Program-made: the position numbers and the translations under genes
Shown: piece after piece, positions 37,526 through 49,301 of the stretch
Position numbering within the stretch: the stretch's first letter is position 1
Layout of the letters: each line of letters opens with the position of its first letter
The notes under the pieces: model-generated
The model's database searches: none
What the model was told of the DNA's origin: nothing
Seen by the model: the letters and a program-made list of their open reading frames with translations, nothing else
Source: Osedax fenrisi
Lineage: Eukaryota > Annelida > Polychaeta > Sabellida > Siboglinidae
Assembly: GCA_964019155.1 (NCBI GenBank)
Contig: OZ025241.1
Coordinates: 86,034,228-86,098,227 of the forward strand
Length of the DNA stretch: 64,000 nt
Reading direction: 5' to 3'

Positions 37526-38275
37526 TTGTTTCATTCTAGTATTGGTTTATTTGATTTTTAATATGTTCTGTTTATAATATATATAAAATTTAACATTTAA
37601 AATTTAACATTTAAAATTTAACATTTAAATATTAAATTATATAACTAATAATTTATTACTAAAACAGGGTACAAGATGAAGAATTCTATAAAGTTAAAGT
37701 AGAAATTGAATATTTCGATGCCACTTACAAAATAATGTATTTTATTTCTATTTTTGATTATTTTTACGCTATCTTTTATTTCTATTTTGATCATTTTTCG
37801 TTTATTTTTACTATATGATTTATTTCTACTTTCGATTGTTTTTCGTTTATTTTTACGGCAACTGTAAAACGTTTTAATTTCCTTAATTTTTTAATTTCGT
37901 ATTATTCTTTATTTATTTCTATAACGTATGTTATCGTTAGCAAATATTTATACTTTATACTTTCGATTATATTTTCGACTATGTATTTGCTTAAATAAAT
38001 TATCAATCAATCAATAGTATCATTAGAAAATTTAATTAATTATAAAATGATTAAGATATGATTAAGATTGGTTTATTAATAATAAATTATATCTTAATAT
38101 AAAAAAGACAAATCATTTTATTTTTAATAATTTTAATAATAATCAATTAGATATAGGTATGTATTGGAAAAAATATAATAGATCAAATAGATTATCTAAA
38201 GTTTTTGGGTGTGTATGTTGATTCCAAATAAATTGGAAAAGGATATAGGATTTATCTAACATTCATTAAGATGTA

Positions 38276-39179
38276 GGGGAAAGTAACCGAATACGGACAG
38301 TGCCCGAATACGGACACTCTCGGTATCTCAGAAACCATAAATCCTACAAAAATATTGTTAATGAATAAAATATTCACAAATATATATATAGTCTAAAAAG
38401 GTATTTTTTATTTTTTAATTATTCAAAATATTTCTTATATCCAATAAACTGATTTTTGTATTACATTTTTAAATTTATGAAAAAAAATTCTACTTTAAAC
38501 CTTCTCAAGATTATAAAAATGTATCGAAAATAACAAAACAACAACATATTATTATAAACTAAAAGCATTCTAAACATTATATACATGATTGCTTTATTTG
38601 TCATCAAATATTAATTAAGTTAGAAGCATATATATAGAGGTCATATAAGTCCTTAATACGTACACTCTAGATGTCTTAATACGGACACCCTATAACCAAT
38701 CAGCGCGCAGCGTATGCACTTTTCTGACTTTCATAAAAATCTCGTGCGTTATAATAATAATACCACCAATAAAGCTACATATAAAATTGTTATTATTTAG
38801 ATACTAAATTGTATTATTAATTAAAAAAATAATAAAAATAAATAAATTATTAACTAATTTAATTAGAATAAATTATTCATAAAATTAATTATAAATAATG
38901 TAATTGTAGTTTGTCTGATTGATTCATCAATAATATATAGTTTATATAGTGGTATATATGGTGTCCGTATTATAACACATGGTGTCCGTATTCGGACATG
39001 GGTACCGAATACGGACACCCCCGTTATCTATGGAATTAAAAGATTAAATTAAATTTTAAAATCACAATAATATCTATAATCATAAAATATTCATATATTG
39101 TAATTTTTGAATAAAATAATGAGTCATAAAATATTAAGACCATTTATTGCTAAAGTGTCCGTATTAGGTTACTTTCCCC
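38276..39179. mobile_element. Non-autonomous DNA transposon with many TACGGACA motifs
   Basis: Inverted ends GGGGAAAGTAACC..AATACGGACA on both sides, flanked by TA (38274-38275 and 39180-39181), 904 bp. Inside, the octamer TACGGACA or its complement occurs at least seven times, clustered near the ends and at 38675-38690 and 38960-39020. No transposase. The TA duplication suggests a Tc1/mariner-like mobiliser. Confidence 0.82.
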
Positions 39180-39712
39180 TAAATTATCTAAAATAATCTC
39201 GGTATTTCATAAATTGAAAAATAAGCTAAATGCGTCTGCATTATTGATTATATTTAAGTCTTTATTCATGTCCTCTTTATATTATTGTACTCAAATATGG
39301 GGTCAAGCGTATAAATCAAATACTAATTATAATAATGTTTTGCAGAACAGAGCCCTGCGAATTATTTATAAGATAAATCGTTTAAAAATATTGATTATAT
39401 GAACAATTAAATATACTAAAGTTCAATGACTTGAAAAGAATATATATGTTAAATTATATGTATAAAGCATTTCACAATAAGTTACCTAATATTGTATAAG
39501 TAAAATATGTCAAAAAATATTCAAGATACAATTTCAGAAATGATAAATTATTCCATATTAAAATGAGTAAACTCAATACAATGATTAAATGTTTATCTAT
39601 TTCTGGTTGTATTCTTTGGAATGAATTTGATTTAATTATAAAAAATTCAATTACTTATAGTATTTTTTAAAATAAGTTAAAAAAAAATTCTATATTATTA
39701 AATATTGATTAA

Positions 39713-40788
39713 TCTAATTTTATTCATTAATTTTCCAGTTTACTTCATTTATAAACATATATCGGATACAGGAGCCAGCTTTAACAAGTGAACGACTTAT
39801 CCTGATATTGAAGATATTATTTATTTATTATGCTATTATTATATTATTCAAATTTATTATTATTTTGTATTGCTCGATTATACCTATATTTATTTTTAAT
39901 TATTTACGTCTTGTTTCTTATAGTACTCTTGTCTTAAGTGTATTTAACGCTATTCATAACATGTACATATGACCGTTAAATCGTTCTTATTACGGTTTCT
40001 ATGATAGAAAATATTATATACCAATAAAATCCTTTTGGACGAATATACCAAGACAACTAGCCAATAAAGGCCATTCGGGCATGTCATGTGTTCATGTTGT
40101 GTGTAGATGTTTGCCGCACGTGAGATTGGAGCTATTTGATTCACTATGTAATTTAATTTCATTATATATTATTATAGTTATGTTATAATCATATTTATTT
40201 TGTTTTGTTCTTTAATTCTTATATATTTGTGTGTGGGATCCTTTCTCGAAAGCATATTGCTATTAAAGGGTTCCTTTTTTACTCACTATATAACTATATT
40301 ATATTTTATACATATGCCATGTGTATTAATTATTAATTTATATTATACAGGTAAACTAAATATAATTAATTTAATTCATTCATATATTATACTAATATAG
40401 TTATATCTAAACTTTATTATGGAATATAAATTAATTCTAAGACAATATAATATAATTGTATCTATAAATTCATATTGTAATTCTATTTTTTTTAAAAAGC
40501 TTTAAAGCTAATATTTACTCGATCTTCCCCGACCATATTATTTACTCGTGTATGTGGTAAGGCGTATTTTTAACATTAAAACATATATGTTTTAAACTTA
40601 TATATATATATAGCTCACAACAAAGCTATGCGAATATGATTTCGTAAACAAATAGAACTAATGTATACAATATTATCTATAGATAATATTTACAAAAAAC
40701 CATGAATTTAAAATTAAAAAGTTGATATTTTATAACAGCTATACAATTTGCATATTAATTAATTATTGAATAAGATAAATAAAATATA

Positions 40789-40826
<38 letters not shown>

Positions 40827-40990
40827 GGGTAATTGTATCGATAAGCAACACTGCTTCTATAATTACCCTGGCATTGCCTAAATCTGATAATAATAATAAT
40901 AATAATACATATTAATTATGATGCGAAGATATCGTATCAATATAGTGTACATAGAGTACATATCACTATTGTATATAATAACAGTAGCAA
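39713..40990. other. AT-rich stretch with possible LINE 3' end
   Basis: No gene seen. At 40826-40907 a short GC-richer patch (TAATTACCCTGGCATTGCC) runs into (AAT)n, the usual look of a LINE 3' end with a microsatellite tail. A (TA)n lies just before it. Confidence 0.4.
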
Positions 40991-40999
40991 ATTACATAA

Positions 41000-41345
41000 T
41001 ACTAGATGACGTAACTTACTATTACGTGAAAATGCACTAATTCAAAGACACCACCGCCGCGTTGATCACCGCGTGACCTTGATAGTATTAGAGGTCATGG
41101 TAGCGGTCATAGTTACTGTCGTAGTAGTGGTCACTGTGCGAGTAGCGTTCAAAATCTATAATGGTCAATCGGTGGTATTGGACATCATCAGGTCGGTGTT
41201 GCGATTAACAGGCCACCGATAACGTTGCTCAGTACATCAAAAAGTCACGTGATACGTCCCACGGTGTTACGTCATAAGTTATGGGTCAGTTAGGGGTCAA
41301 TTGTTTAGATCCCGCCCCCACGTAGTAAGTATCTGGATCACGACA
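41000..41345. repeat. Inverted duplication, middle block, left arm
   Basis: Matches 61330-61620 in reverse complement: GCGTTGATCACCGCG, TATTGGACATC, GGTCGGTGTTG and AAGTCACGTG are shared in order. It is far GC-richer than its surroundings and dense in palindromic hexamers and octamers (TTACGT, TCACGTGA, TGATCA). It lies about 3.8 kb upstream of the left ankyrin gene. Confidence 0.8.
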
Positions 41346-41460
41346 CGACTCCTCGGACAAACTAATCAATGACATGTATTAACTAACGGATATCTCCAGC
41401 AGTTATCTCTCGAGAGCTGCTGGATCCGTATAGTTATTGAATATCCTCATCTAATCCATG

Positions 41461-41504
<44 letters not shown>

Positions 41505-42483
41505 TCGATTTCTATAAGTAATATAAGAAACCAATTATAAGATATATTTATATTATGATAATAAGTAATCACATTATGTTTTAGTAAATATACTCAATAC
41601 TAAATACATACTAATTAATGAATTTATAAAGTAATTAATATTTAAAGCAATTTACCTACTCACGAATTAGATTAATAGTTTATTAAACCTAAATGAATCC
41701 AAATTTATCAGAAATTCGTACATAAAAATTCAGTGATGATTTAGGGGATGTCGCAATTGACAGACATTACGCGAACTTACATCTGAGGAAATTATAACGG
41801 CATAATATGTTGTGTTGATACACTTATAGTAAACACTTAATATGTTTGATGATTCGGCGATTATTATAAGTGTATCAATTCAATATAATATTATATTCAA
41901 AAGTACCTATATAACATATGATGCTATCATATTTATATTATTGATGAACTCTAAACATTCTATAAAGATTTATTAAACAATGTAAATGATGGAATCTTCC
42001 AAAAATTAAAAAATTTGTAGAAAAATTAGATTACAATTGCCTCTGTCACACCGACAAAACAGCATATTTCTCACCGATATCGTACCGATTTTTCACCGAT
42101 TTTCTCTGTCTCTGTGCGATACCCCTACCGTTATATCACCCATATATAACCGATATTGTGATGATATCGCTATTCATCATTTGGAGATGTCTCTAAATAT
42201 TTAAAAATTTCTCGACGATTTCGTTACTGCGCATATCGTTGAAAAATAGGCCGATTTTGTTCGGTGTGAATGAGGCTTTATATTTACTTTTGATCGACAC
42301 AATATACCTAATTTTAAAGATAATGAATTCTTTTTTAATATTTAAAGTAAAATAATTGTTGATAAAAGATAACACGAAGGCTATTCTCTTCTTTAAACAA
42401 GTAATACTCACTCCAATCCTAAATAACATTCTTATAATCCTAATGTTAGGTGTATCACCCATATCTCAACATTCACTCTTTAA
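41346..42483. other. Unassigned, AT-rich
   Basis: Contains a (TA)n at 41465-41501. Between 42050 and 42180 there is a run of degenerate CACCGAT units (CACCGATATCGTACCGATTT and similar). No gene seen. Confidence 0.5.
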
Positions 42484-42571
42484 CAAACTCATTATTGATT
42501 GATTGATTGAAAGTTTATTTAAACTCTTAAATAAATCATAAATAATATCTTAAAAGTGTATAAACTCAAAA

Positions 42572-42610
<39 letters not shown>

Positions 42611-43575
42611 ACAAATAATAGATTAGGTAAAATAATAAATACCATTAATAATAATAAAATTAAAAATAATAAAAAAAACCGTACAGATTTTAATAAATAG
42701 GTTTACCTAAATAATAATGAAAAACAATATTAGTATTACAGGTTGCCACCTGATATAAATTGTTGTATATATGTCATGAATGTTTTATGTGATTTTATAG
42801 TTCTAATATATATATATTCTATATATATATACCCTATAGGGTGGGAATGAATTACATAGTTTTGGACAAATATAACTCAGTCCCGAGTATTCATTTCTGA
42901 GGGACGGAGAATAAGGGTAGATAGAAGATAATATGCATGGTTTCTAAGAGATGGAAAGGAAGATCTTTGTACTAGAGAAGCAGACATATATGAGGTGCAA
43001 TTCGAAGAGTATATTGAAGAATGCACAATATATACTATGCGATAAGCAGAGCGTTATTATAATATAGATATTATGGATGGTAGTGGATATAAATAAATAG
43101 AGAAAAGTGAAGGACCGAGTACTGATCCCTGACCCTAGGACCCTGGGGAAAATATATTTCATAGGAGAAGGGGAAGAAAAAGAATTATTGTTTACACTGC
43201 TACTACGGTCAGATAGATATGAAGTAAACCATGAGAGGCTAAGGTCTCCAAGCATGTGTAGACGGGACAGTAGCATTTGGTGATCAAGCGTATCAAAAGC
43301 ACTGGATATGGCCAGCATTAATATAGTAATGCTTGAACTACAGTTGAGAGAACATTTTGATGATAAAGGGTAGAAGTGATGACATCAATTACGTTTAGTA
43401 GTGATGTTTCTGTGGAGTGTCCTCGGCGAAAACCACTTTGTTGAGGAATATTGAGATTATTGAAGGTTAAATAGGAGATTATTTGACAAGAGAAAACTCT
43501 TTCCAAAATTATACTCACCAAAGGTAGCTGACAAATTGGGCGATAATTGAGAAGTGATCGGGATCAAGTGAAGGA
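42484..43575 (-). pseudogene. Internally deleted L2-type LINE fragment
   Basis: On the minus strand the fragment gives ILERVFSCQIISYL, SGFRRGHSTETSLLNV, SSAFDTLDHQMLLSRL and LSWFTSYLSDRSS from the reverse transcriptase. The catalytic DD segment is then lost, a worn FGPKLWNSF-like stretch appears near 42860, and a (TCAA)n tail closes it at 42491-42510. Frameshifts are present throughout. Confidence 0.75.
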
Positions 43576-43577
43576 TA

Positions 43578-43599
43578 ATATATATATATATATATATAT

Positions 43600-43681
<82 letters not shown>
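43578..43681. repeat. Long (TA)n microsatellite
   Basis: About 100 bp with one G interruption at 43601. It abuts the truncated end of the L2-type fragment. Confidence 0.95.
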
Positions 43682-43686
<5 letters not shown>

Positions 43687-43689
43687 TAG

Positions 43690-44230
43690 TATTAATATAA
43701 AATAGCATATACTTATACAAAAAATGACTTTTATTGAGATTTTTAACAACAAATCAATGTTGTGGTAAATTAGTCGTAAAAATTTTTTTGTTAGAAAAAT
43801 AAATATTTGTTTTTATTATACCTCGTATATATCCATTATAAGCTTACAACAAAGTATGATGCTTAATTAAAATAATGTATCATAGAAATAATCGAAAAAA
43901 TTATATTTATAAAAAAATTAAAAAAATTAAAATTAATTTGAAATTTTTACGTAATTTTTGACTTTATTAAAATTATCATATATTTATAAACGTATTTGCC
44001 AAATATTTTATTTTTATGACAACGCGCACTTGCAAAAAACATAAAATACATAAGTAACTTTTTTTATTTATAGAAATTTACATTGAATCATAAATGCAAA
44101 TATTTCTTCATTAAAGTGCACTTAGCACCAATATTAACTATTTTGTGATGAAACTTCACATATATATTTAATATAAAATTTTTGACATTCTGTGAGCTAG
44201 TTAGCAACACTATCAAAAACGGTCTACCCT
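43690..44230. other. AT-rich, no gene seen
   Basis: No frames or repeat ends recognised. Confidence 0.6.
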
Positions 44231-44330
44231 AATGTACACTGTACATTGTAGAGTGTACACTGTACGGCGTACACTGTAAAATGTACTATCTACGCTTTAC
44301 AATGTACAGTGTACATGTACGACGTACACA
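44231..44330. repeat. Cluster of GTACACTGTAC-type palindromes
   Basis: TGTACACTGTAC, AGTGTACACTGTAC, GCGTACACTGTA, ACAATGTACAGTGTAC and similar stretches recur within 100 bp, about 600 bp upstream of the left ankyrin TATA box. No equivalent is seen in the right arm, which is interrupted nearby by a MITE. Confidence 0.75.
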
Positions 44331-44487
44331 ACTTCATCTGAATTATATTAATGCACCAATAGCGCACGTATAAGTGTGCGACGCACATTGCTTTCATACG
44401 CGCTTCTATTGGTGCTATTGGTCGTGGCGCCGAATGTTGTTAACAACATCAATTGACAACAGTTTGTTTACTAGCGTAACCATGGTA

Positions 44488-44499
44488 CAAAATGGCGGC
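44488..44499 (+). promoter_or_regulatory. YY1-like site, left ankyrin promoter
   Basis: CAAAATGGCGGC matches the YY1 consensus core (AANATGGCGGC). It is conserved at 58160-58171 in the right arm. Confidence 0.55.
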
Positions 44500-44536
44500 T
44501 ACGTAAGTTAGATAGTAACGTGGTCACGGCTTCTGA

Positions 44537-44544
44537 TGACGTCA
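44537..44544 (+). promoter_or_regulatory. CRE (TGACGTCA), left ankyrin promoter
   Basis: A perfect palindromic CREB/ATF site, conserved at 58107-58114. Confidence 0.6.
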
Positions 44545-44766
44545 CACCGATGACTAATACGATTAATAACGTGATGACCGCGCTGGTCGTAATTCTGCCT
44601 GTACGGTGGTCGTTGACACCTCCTCCGTATACCGCTAGGGGGCAGGCCGTAATGCCAGTGACCGCTCGGTATCGAACATACATTCTATAGCATAGCTAAC
44701 CACGATCGTATTGATCACTATTACGTCACGAACTCTGCGACTATTACCGAGTATTACGTAATCGTA

Positions 44767-44818
44767 TGAGGCGGGCGTCGTGTCAATGACTTCACTCGTT
44801 AACTGAACGCCCGCCTCA
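44767..44818. promoter_or_regulatory. GC-rich inverted repeat just upstream of the TATA box
   Basis: TGAGGCGGGCGT and ACGCCCGCCTCA face each other across 28 bp, ending 16 bp before the TATA box. The half-site GGCGGG is a GC-box/E2F-like core. It is fully conserved at 57819-57870. Confidence 0.65.
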
Positions 44819-44834
44819 CAATAATCACTCAGCC

Positions 44835-44842
44835 TATAAATA
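44835..44842 (+). promoter_or_regulatory. TATA box, left ankyrin gene
   Basis: TATAAATA lies about 110 bp before a strong splice donor (ATAG|GTAAGC at 44944/44945). Transcription start is therefore expected near 44865, with a 5'UTR intron 44945-45277 whose acceptor lies 9 bp before the ATG. Confidence 0.7.
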
Positions 44843-45286
44843 TGTCAACGCTACACAGATAGTTGTCACATTGTGTCAACATCTCAACTGTGACATACGC
44901 AGTTATAACACAGAGAATATCTTCCCCTCGTAATTATTAGATAGGTAAGCTAACATATATACTAGATATTTTAAATTATATATAAATCTTTTTTTTAAGA
45001 TCATAAATTCACATTATTAAAGAAAAACTATAATATTTTTCCTTTGAAATATAATCTATATAATTATGTTATCACAATATTGTATACTTCATATTACATT
45101 GTATTATTGATAATTAATATTTTTAAATATCGGTATGTTACTTAATATTATGATAATATAAAAATACTAGTTTAATAATTAAAGTTTCTATAATATTCTT
45201 GCTATACCTATATACTATATATTTATATAAAATATATAAATAATTTGTATATATTAATCATTGATTAATTCTGTCAGCACTTCGCC

Positions 45287-46480
45287 ATGGTAAAAGACCT
45301 ACGTTTCCTTCCGGAGCTAATCGCCGTCGTGGAATCTGAAGACGTGGCCAAACTGTCAGACCTCTGGTCAAGCGTGTTACGTAAGAGAACGCCCCCTTTC
45401 GGCAACCAATCAGAGTACGCTGATAAACTATGCCGTGAGTATCGCCACCTGGTAGTAGTGGCCTGCAGTAGGAGACGAGACATTCACGCCCTAGTCTACC
45501 TAGTGAACAACGGGTTCCCGGTCAATTCGTCCGACGGCCCCACTACCCCACTACAGACTTCAGTCTCGTACGGTAATAGAGAGGCTGTGTCTTTCCTGCT
45601 CGCCAGTAACGCTGCAGTCGACAGCCCAGCGTCGCCTAGCAACGGGACTCGAGCTCTACACATCGCCGTATCCGAGGCCGACTGTTCTCTAACCCGGATG
45701 TTGTTGTGTCGAGGCGGTGGCGACATATCATTGGTGGATCCGCGAAGTGGACGCACGCCTCTAGAAATGGCGGCACACTACGGTCACTCGCAGCTATGTG
45801 GTCTGTTGTTATCGTATGATGCCCCGGTTATCTCACCGAGTGGCGCTAGTAGCGCTCTACACGTGGCCGCTTCTCAAGGTCACGTCGCCCTTCTCGAGAT
45901 GTTCGCTCGATTGATTGACGTAGACACGCCCACCGAGGGAGGTAACCTAAGAGCGCTTCACGAGGCCGCCGCCAGGGGACATCACGAGGCAGTAGCGTTG
46001 TTGTTGAGGTGGGGAGCCGATCCCTCGGTTCGGGACTCGTCCTCTAGATGTCCTCTACATCACGTGGTCGCCTCGGAACATGACTCAGCGGTCATGCGCA
46101 GTAGAGAAGACTTCTCCGCTGTGGTGGAGTCGTTGTTGAAGGTGGCGCCCCTACTTGTGTCGTGTGCGGACGCCAGGGGTGATACGCCTCTCCATCTGGC
46201 CGCTAGATACCGCCACCATCGAGTAGCCGAGTTACTGATGACCTCTGGAGCTAGTACAGAGGTCGTTAATGACGCCGGTCGTACTCCCTGCGAGGAATGT
46301 CCGCCTCGTGATACTGCCATGAAACAGCTGTTCGCTAAACACGCCCACATTAACACTGCGTACCTGAGCCTAGGTCAAGTGTCCGTAACTATTGCCCAGT
46401 CACCGCAGAGGAAACTTAAGGCTACAGCGCCACCTTCAGAGAGAAACAAGAAAAGATTATCTCCAGTGGTCGTAAATTAA
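45287..46480 (+). CDS. Ankyrin-repeat protein, left copy
   Basis: 397 residues in one uninterrupted exon, strongly GC-richer than the surroundings. Residues 1-60 are helical without a known motif. About eight ankyrin units follow from residue 65 to 345, with TPLQTSVSYGN, RALHIAVSEAD, TPLEMAAHYGH, SALHVAASQGH, RALHEAAARGH, CPLHHVVASEH and TPLHLAARYRH as the clearest. A basic Ser/Pro/Lys tail ends in VVVN. No SOCS box, death domain, kinase domain, signal peptide or membrane segment is visible, so it is probably a cytosolic or nuclear binding protein; the specific function is unknown. The ATG sits in GCCATGG, a strong start context, 9 bp after a 5'UTR intron acceptor. A second copy in mirror orientation is at 56164-57357. 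Confidence 0.87.
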   Translation: MVKDLRFLPELIAVVESEDVAKLSDLWSSVLRKRTPPFGNQSEYADKLCREYRHLVVVACSRRRDIHALVYLVNNGFPVNSSDGPTTPLQTSVSYGNREAVSFLLASNAAVDSPASPSNGTRALHIAVSEADCSLTRMLLCRGGGDISLVDPRSGRTPLEMAAHYGHSQLCGLLLSYDAPVISPSGASSALHVAASQGHVALLEMFARLIDVDTPTEGGNLRALHEAAARGHHEAVALLLRWGADPSVRDSSSRCPLHHVVASEHDSAVMRSREDFSAVVESLLKVAPLLVSCADARGDTPLHLAARYRHHRVAELLMTSGASTEVVNDAGRTPCEECPPRDTAMKQLFAKHAHINTAYLSLGQVSVTIAQSPQRKLKATAPPSERNKKRLSPVVVN

Positions 46481-46950
46481 CATGTGATCACTGTGAATTT
46501 CTGGAATACTTCCAGGCATACGATGCATGAGATATATTTTTTATATTTTTAAGATATCTAAAATTTATTATAAAATTACTGCAAAATTATATATATATAT
46601 ATTGATTTTCAATATACTCGTGTGATAAAGTATACATTATTTATGTTTATTATTTCATTAAAATATCGTGATATATGTGTAGAATATGTTATCCTAGGTG
46701 AGAATAATCTAGGTAATATATATTGGTGGTGTATAGGAAATCTATCTCTTTATTGTTATATATATTTGTATATAGGTAAATTTGATAATATAATTATAAT
46801 ACCCGTGTATGTAACCCAAGTGAAATATATTGATAATACAGTATCATAGTTATATTAATGTGCCATATGAAGGTTATACTCAGGTTACTAGATAATTGTA
46901 TCGTTAATTATGCATTATTTAAAGAATAAAAATTATTTAAAAATAATTAT

Positions 46951-47306
46951 TCTATTAATAAACATGCTATACGATGATTATCTTACTTATAAGAAAAATC
47001 TATATATAGATATTGGGAAAATCGAAGGAGATATTCAAAGCTAATAACATAAAAATAAGTTATGTTATACTATAATTCGTACGGAAATTAAATAATATCA
47101 TTATACATATAATATACACAATAATATAGTGATGACAGTATATTCTATACAATAATGTTTTAAATGCTAGTTTATAAACTAGTATCATAACTATAGTTAT
47201 GATACTAAATATAATGTTATCATTGAAATACATAAAATGACTCGAGTTAATCATATTTATAACATGGCTATAAATATATTGAAATAAGATTATTATTATT
47301 ATCGAT

Positions 47307-47357
<51 letters not shown>

Positions 47358-48962
47358 TAATAGTTATCTCGATGAAACTATCATTGTTACAAATTGAAGT
47401 AATATACTTTACTTGACTACAATATCAATAAACCATAACAACACTAATATAATCTATAACTTACATTAGTTAAAGCTAGCCAGCTTTGAAAACATCATCC
47501 TCCATCCCTTAAATTTAATGAATATAATACACTATTAGGTGTCATAACATAATACAATACAATTTTAAAATCGTACATAACTAGATTATTGCCATATTGA
47601 AAGTAGGAGTGCTTTTGATTTTATTTATTTTTATGATAAAATCATGATTCATGAATAAACTAATATTACAATGTTATTATAACAATAATAGAAGGCGATA
47701 GGTAGATTACTTTAAATCAACATATGTATAAATTCTAATAATATATTATGTTATCCTCTCTAAATTACTCATCCTTTTCTATTATATCTTCCAACTTCTC
47801 AATCTATAACTACTCTTGGTTTCATATCTAGACTACACATTAATAACATAATATACTTAATAACATGACTTTCATATTCGGAAAAAACGAGCCTGAACCG
47901 AGTTGAGACTTTTACAAAATATTACCGAGAAGAAATGATGATTTTTTGAAATTACATTTTAATACTAATTTTTATATATTTCACATTTACATCAATTTAC
48001 AAAAAATAATCTGTGCCAACTTCACGTTTCTGTGAATAATAATGTAAATTTAATCTAGTGGTGTAAATAATACCGAGCTTTTTGATGCAGAGCCGATACT
48101 TTTGGTTATTTATGCCGAGACGAGACTACCATTTTCGAAAATAAACGAGCCCGAGCCGAGCCGAGACTCTAGTCAAACGAGCCCGAGCCGAACCGATACT
48201 CTAAAAAAATGAGCCCGAGATGAGTTGAGACTTTAAGTAACTGATACTGAGACTGCATCTTACTTCAGTTGTGAGCATCATTTACATCACTACTTATAAG
48301 GCATACAATAATACATCCACGGGGAATCGTCTATAGATCTGCTGCGTTAATGTTATACAACTATATACATCATTCTTACCAACTCGGATACATCACTTAT
48401 ATTATTTACATATAAAATTATTGTTTCTAGAAAATAATGTAATTGTAGTTGTATCCTTAATATAATAGAATACTTATCGTTGAGTTATATTTATTTATAA
48501 ATAGCATGTATCGCTTTTATTTAAAATTAAATGCACAAATTAACCACAATTATATCGATCTATCGTATAAATATAATATTCGAATTATAATTAAATAATG
48601 TATAACATACTAATAGATTAAAGGTAGGCGTATAACTTATACTTTAATGTATACATATAACTTTCACCTTAATTTAAATTAAGTATGCTATATATACCAT
48701 GGTATACCGTGTGTTATTTGCAGCACACTTGTGTAATTTACAATATTTGTAGTAATATATATTAATACTAAACAAAAGTAATAATAAATGTTATAATTTA
48801 AAAACTAAAATATTATATAAATAATCAACGTATCGCCACATAGCGGACGTTCTTGGAATTACCGCAGAGTTATGTAGGTCAGCGACAACTTGTATGTTTT
48901 ATACTTTTATTAATGAAATATTCTAATATAACATTTTATTTCATAAACGAAGATAGCTAAGG

Positions 48963-49004
<42 letters not shown>

Positions 49005-49075
49005 AAATATAACGCTACGTATATTAATATATTAAATAAATTCAAATTATTCATGTGTTCATATGTATTTGACTT
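46951..49075. other. AT-rich spacer, left of the central hAT
   Basis: No gene seen. It holds (TA)n tracts at 47318-47352 and 48968-49001 and the MITE 48056-48292. A partial relative of that MITE (AACGAGCCTGAACCGAG) is near 47886. Confidence 0.6.
48056..48292. mobile_element. hAT-like MITE rich in CCGAGC units (TAGTGATGTA family), copy 2
   Basis: Ends TAGTGGTGTAAAT and ATTTACATCACTA. The interior has GAGCCCGAGCCGAGCCGAG-type repeats, the complement of copy 1 at 33220-33425. The target duplication is not preserved. Confidence 0.75.
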
Positions 49076-49301
49076 ATGCTACCCAGGGCCGGCTTAAGCA
49101 TACTATGGGCCCCGGGCAAAAAAAACGTATGGGCCCCATAATAATTTAATAACATATTAAATTGGCCATTTTGGCAAAAACTAATATGTATAACTCTTCA
49201 ATTGTATCATATGTTATCATTATACTAATTATTTTGTAATTTGTTTGTATACTTTAATCAACTACTCATAATAATTTCTTTTCTCGCATATATATTTAGA
49301 G

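Larger units (their letters stand above)
34978..38026 (+). mobile_element. CR1-like LINE, 5'-truncated
   Basis: Starts at about 34978 inside the older LINE and ends with an ATCAATCAATCAATAG tail at 38011-38026. It holds most of ORF2 and a 1.1-kb 3'UTR made of four diverged tandem units. Flanking similarity (AATAGT..C..T..GAAAAT on both sides) may be a worn target duplication. Confidence 0.8.
34745..39712 (+). mobile_element. Old LINE fragment, split by a CR1-like LINE and a MITE
   Basis: Three pieces of one 5'-truncated reverse transcriptase lie in order. 34745-34972 has SYLFNRKQQV, GVPQGSVLGPLLF and FTDD. 38030-38272 has WFINNKLYLNIKKTN and KFLGVYVD. 39182-39712 has LFMSSLYYCTQIWG, LQNRALRIIY and LWNEF. 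Between the first two sits the CR1-like element, and between the last two the MITE 38276-39179. Removing both restores the usual motif order of a jockey/L2-group C-terminal half. It has several stops. Confidence 0.8.
44395..46950. repeat. Inverted duplication, inner block, left arm (ankyrin gene and promoter)
   Basis: Near-identical in reverse complement to 55665-58235, including promoter, 5'UTR intron, CDS and 3' flank. Identity is about 90% in the intron and higher in the CDS. Confidence 0.92.

Noticed and set aside
43457..43720. Alternating Tyr-Ile frame
   Set aside because: Translation of (TA)n. The same holds for frames at 16936-17167, 54313-54627 and 61177-61464.
45496..46356. Antisense frames over the ankyrin genes (also 56288-57433)
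   Set aside because: They mirror the GC-rich coding strand, share no family motif, and are shadows of the 397-codon frame.
46622..46849. 75-codon frame downstream of the left ankyrin gene
   Set aside because: The mirror copy at 55790-56020 has indels that break the frame, so it is not under coding constraint.
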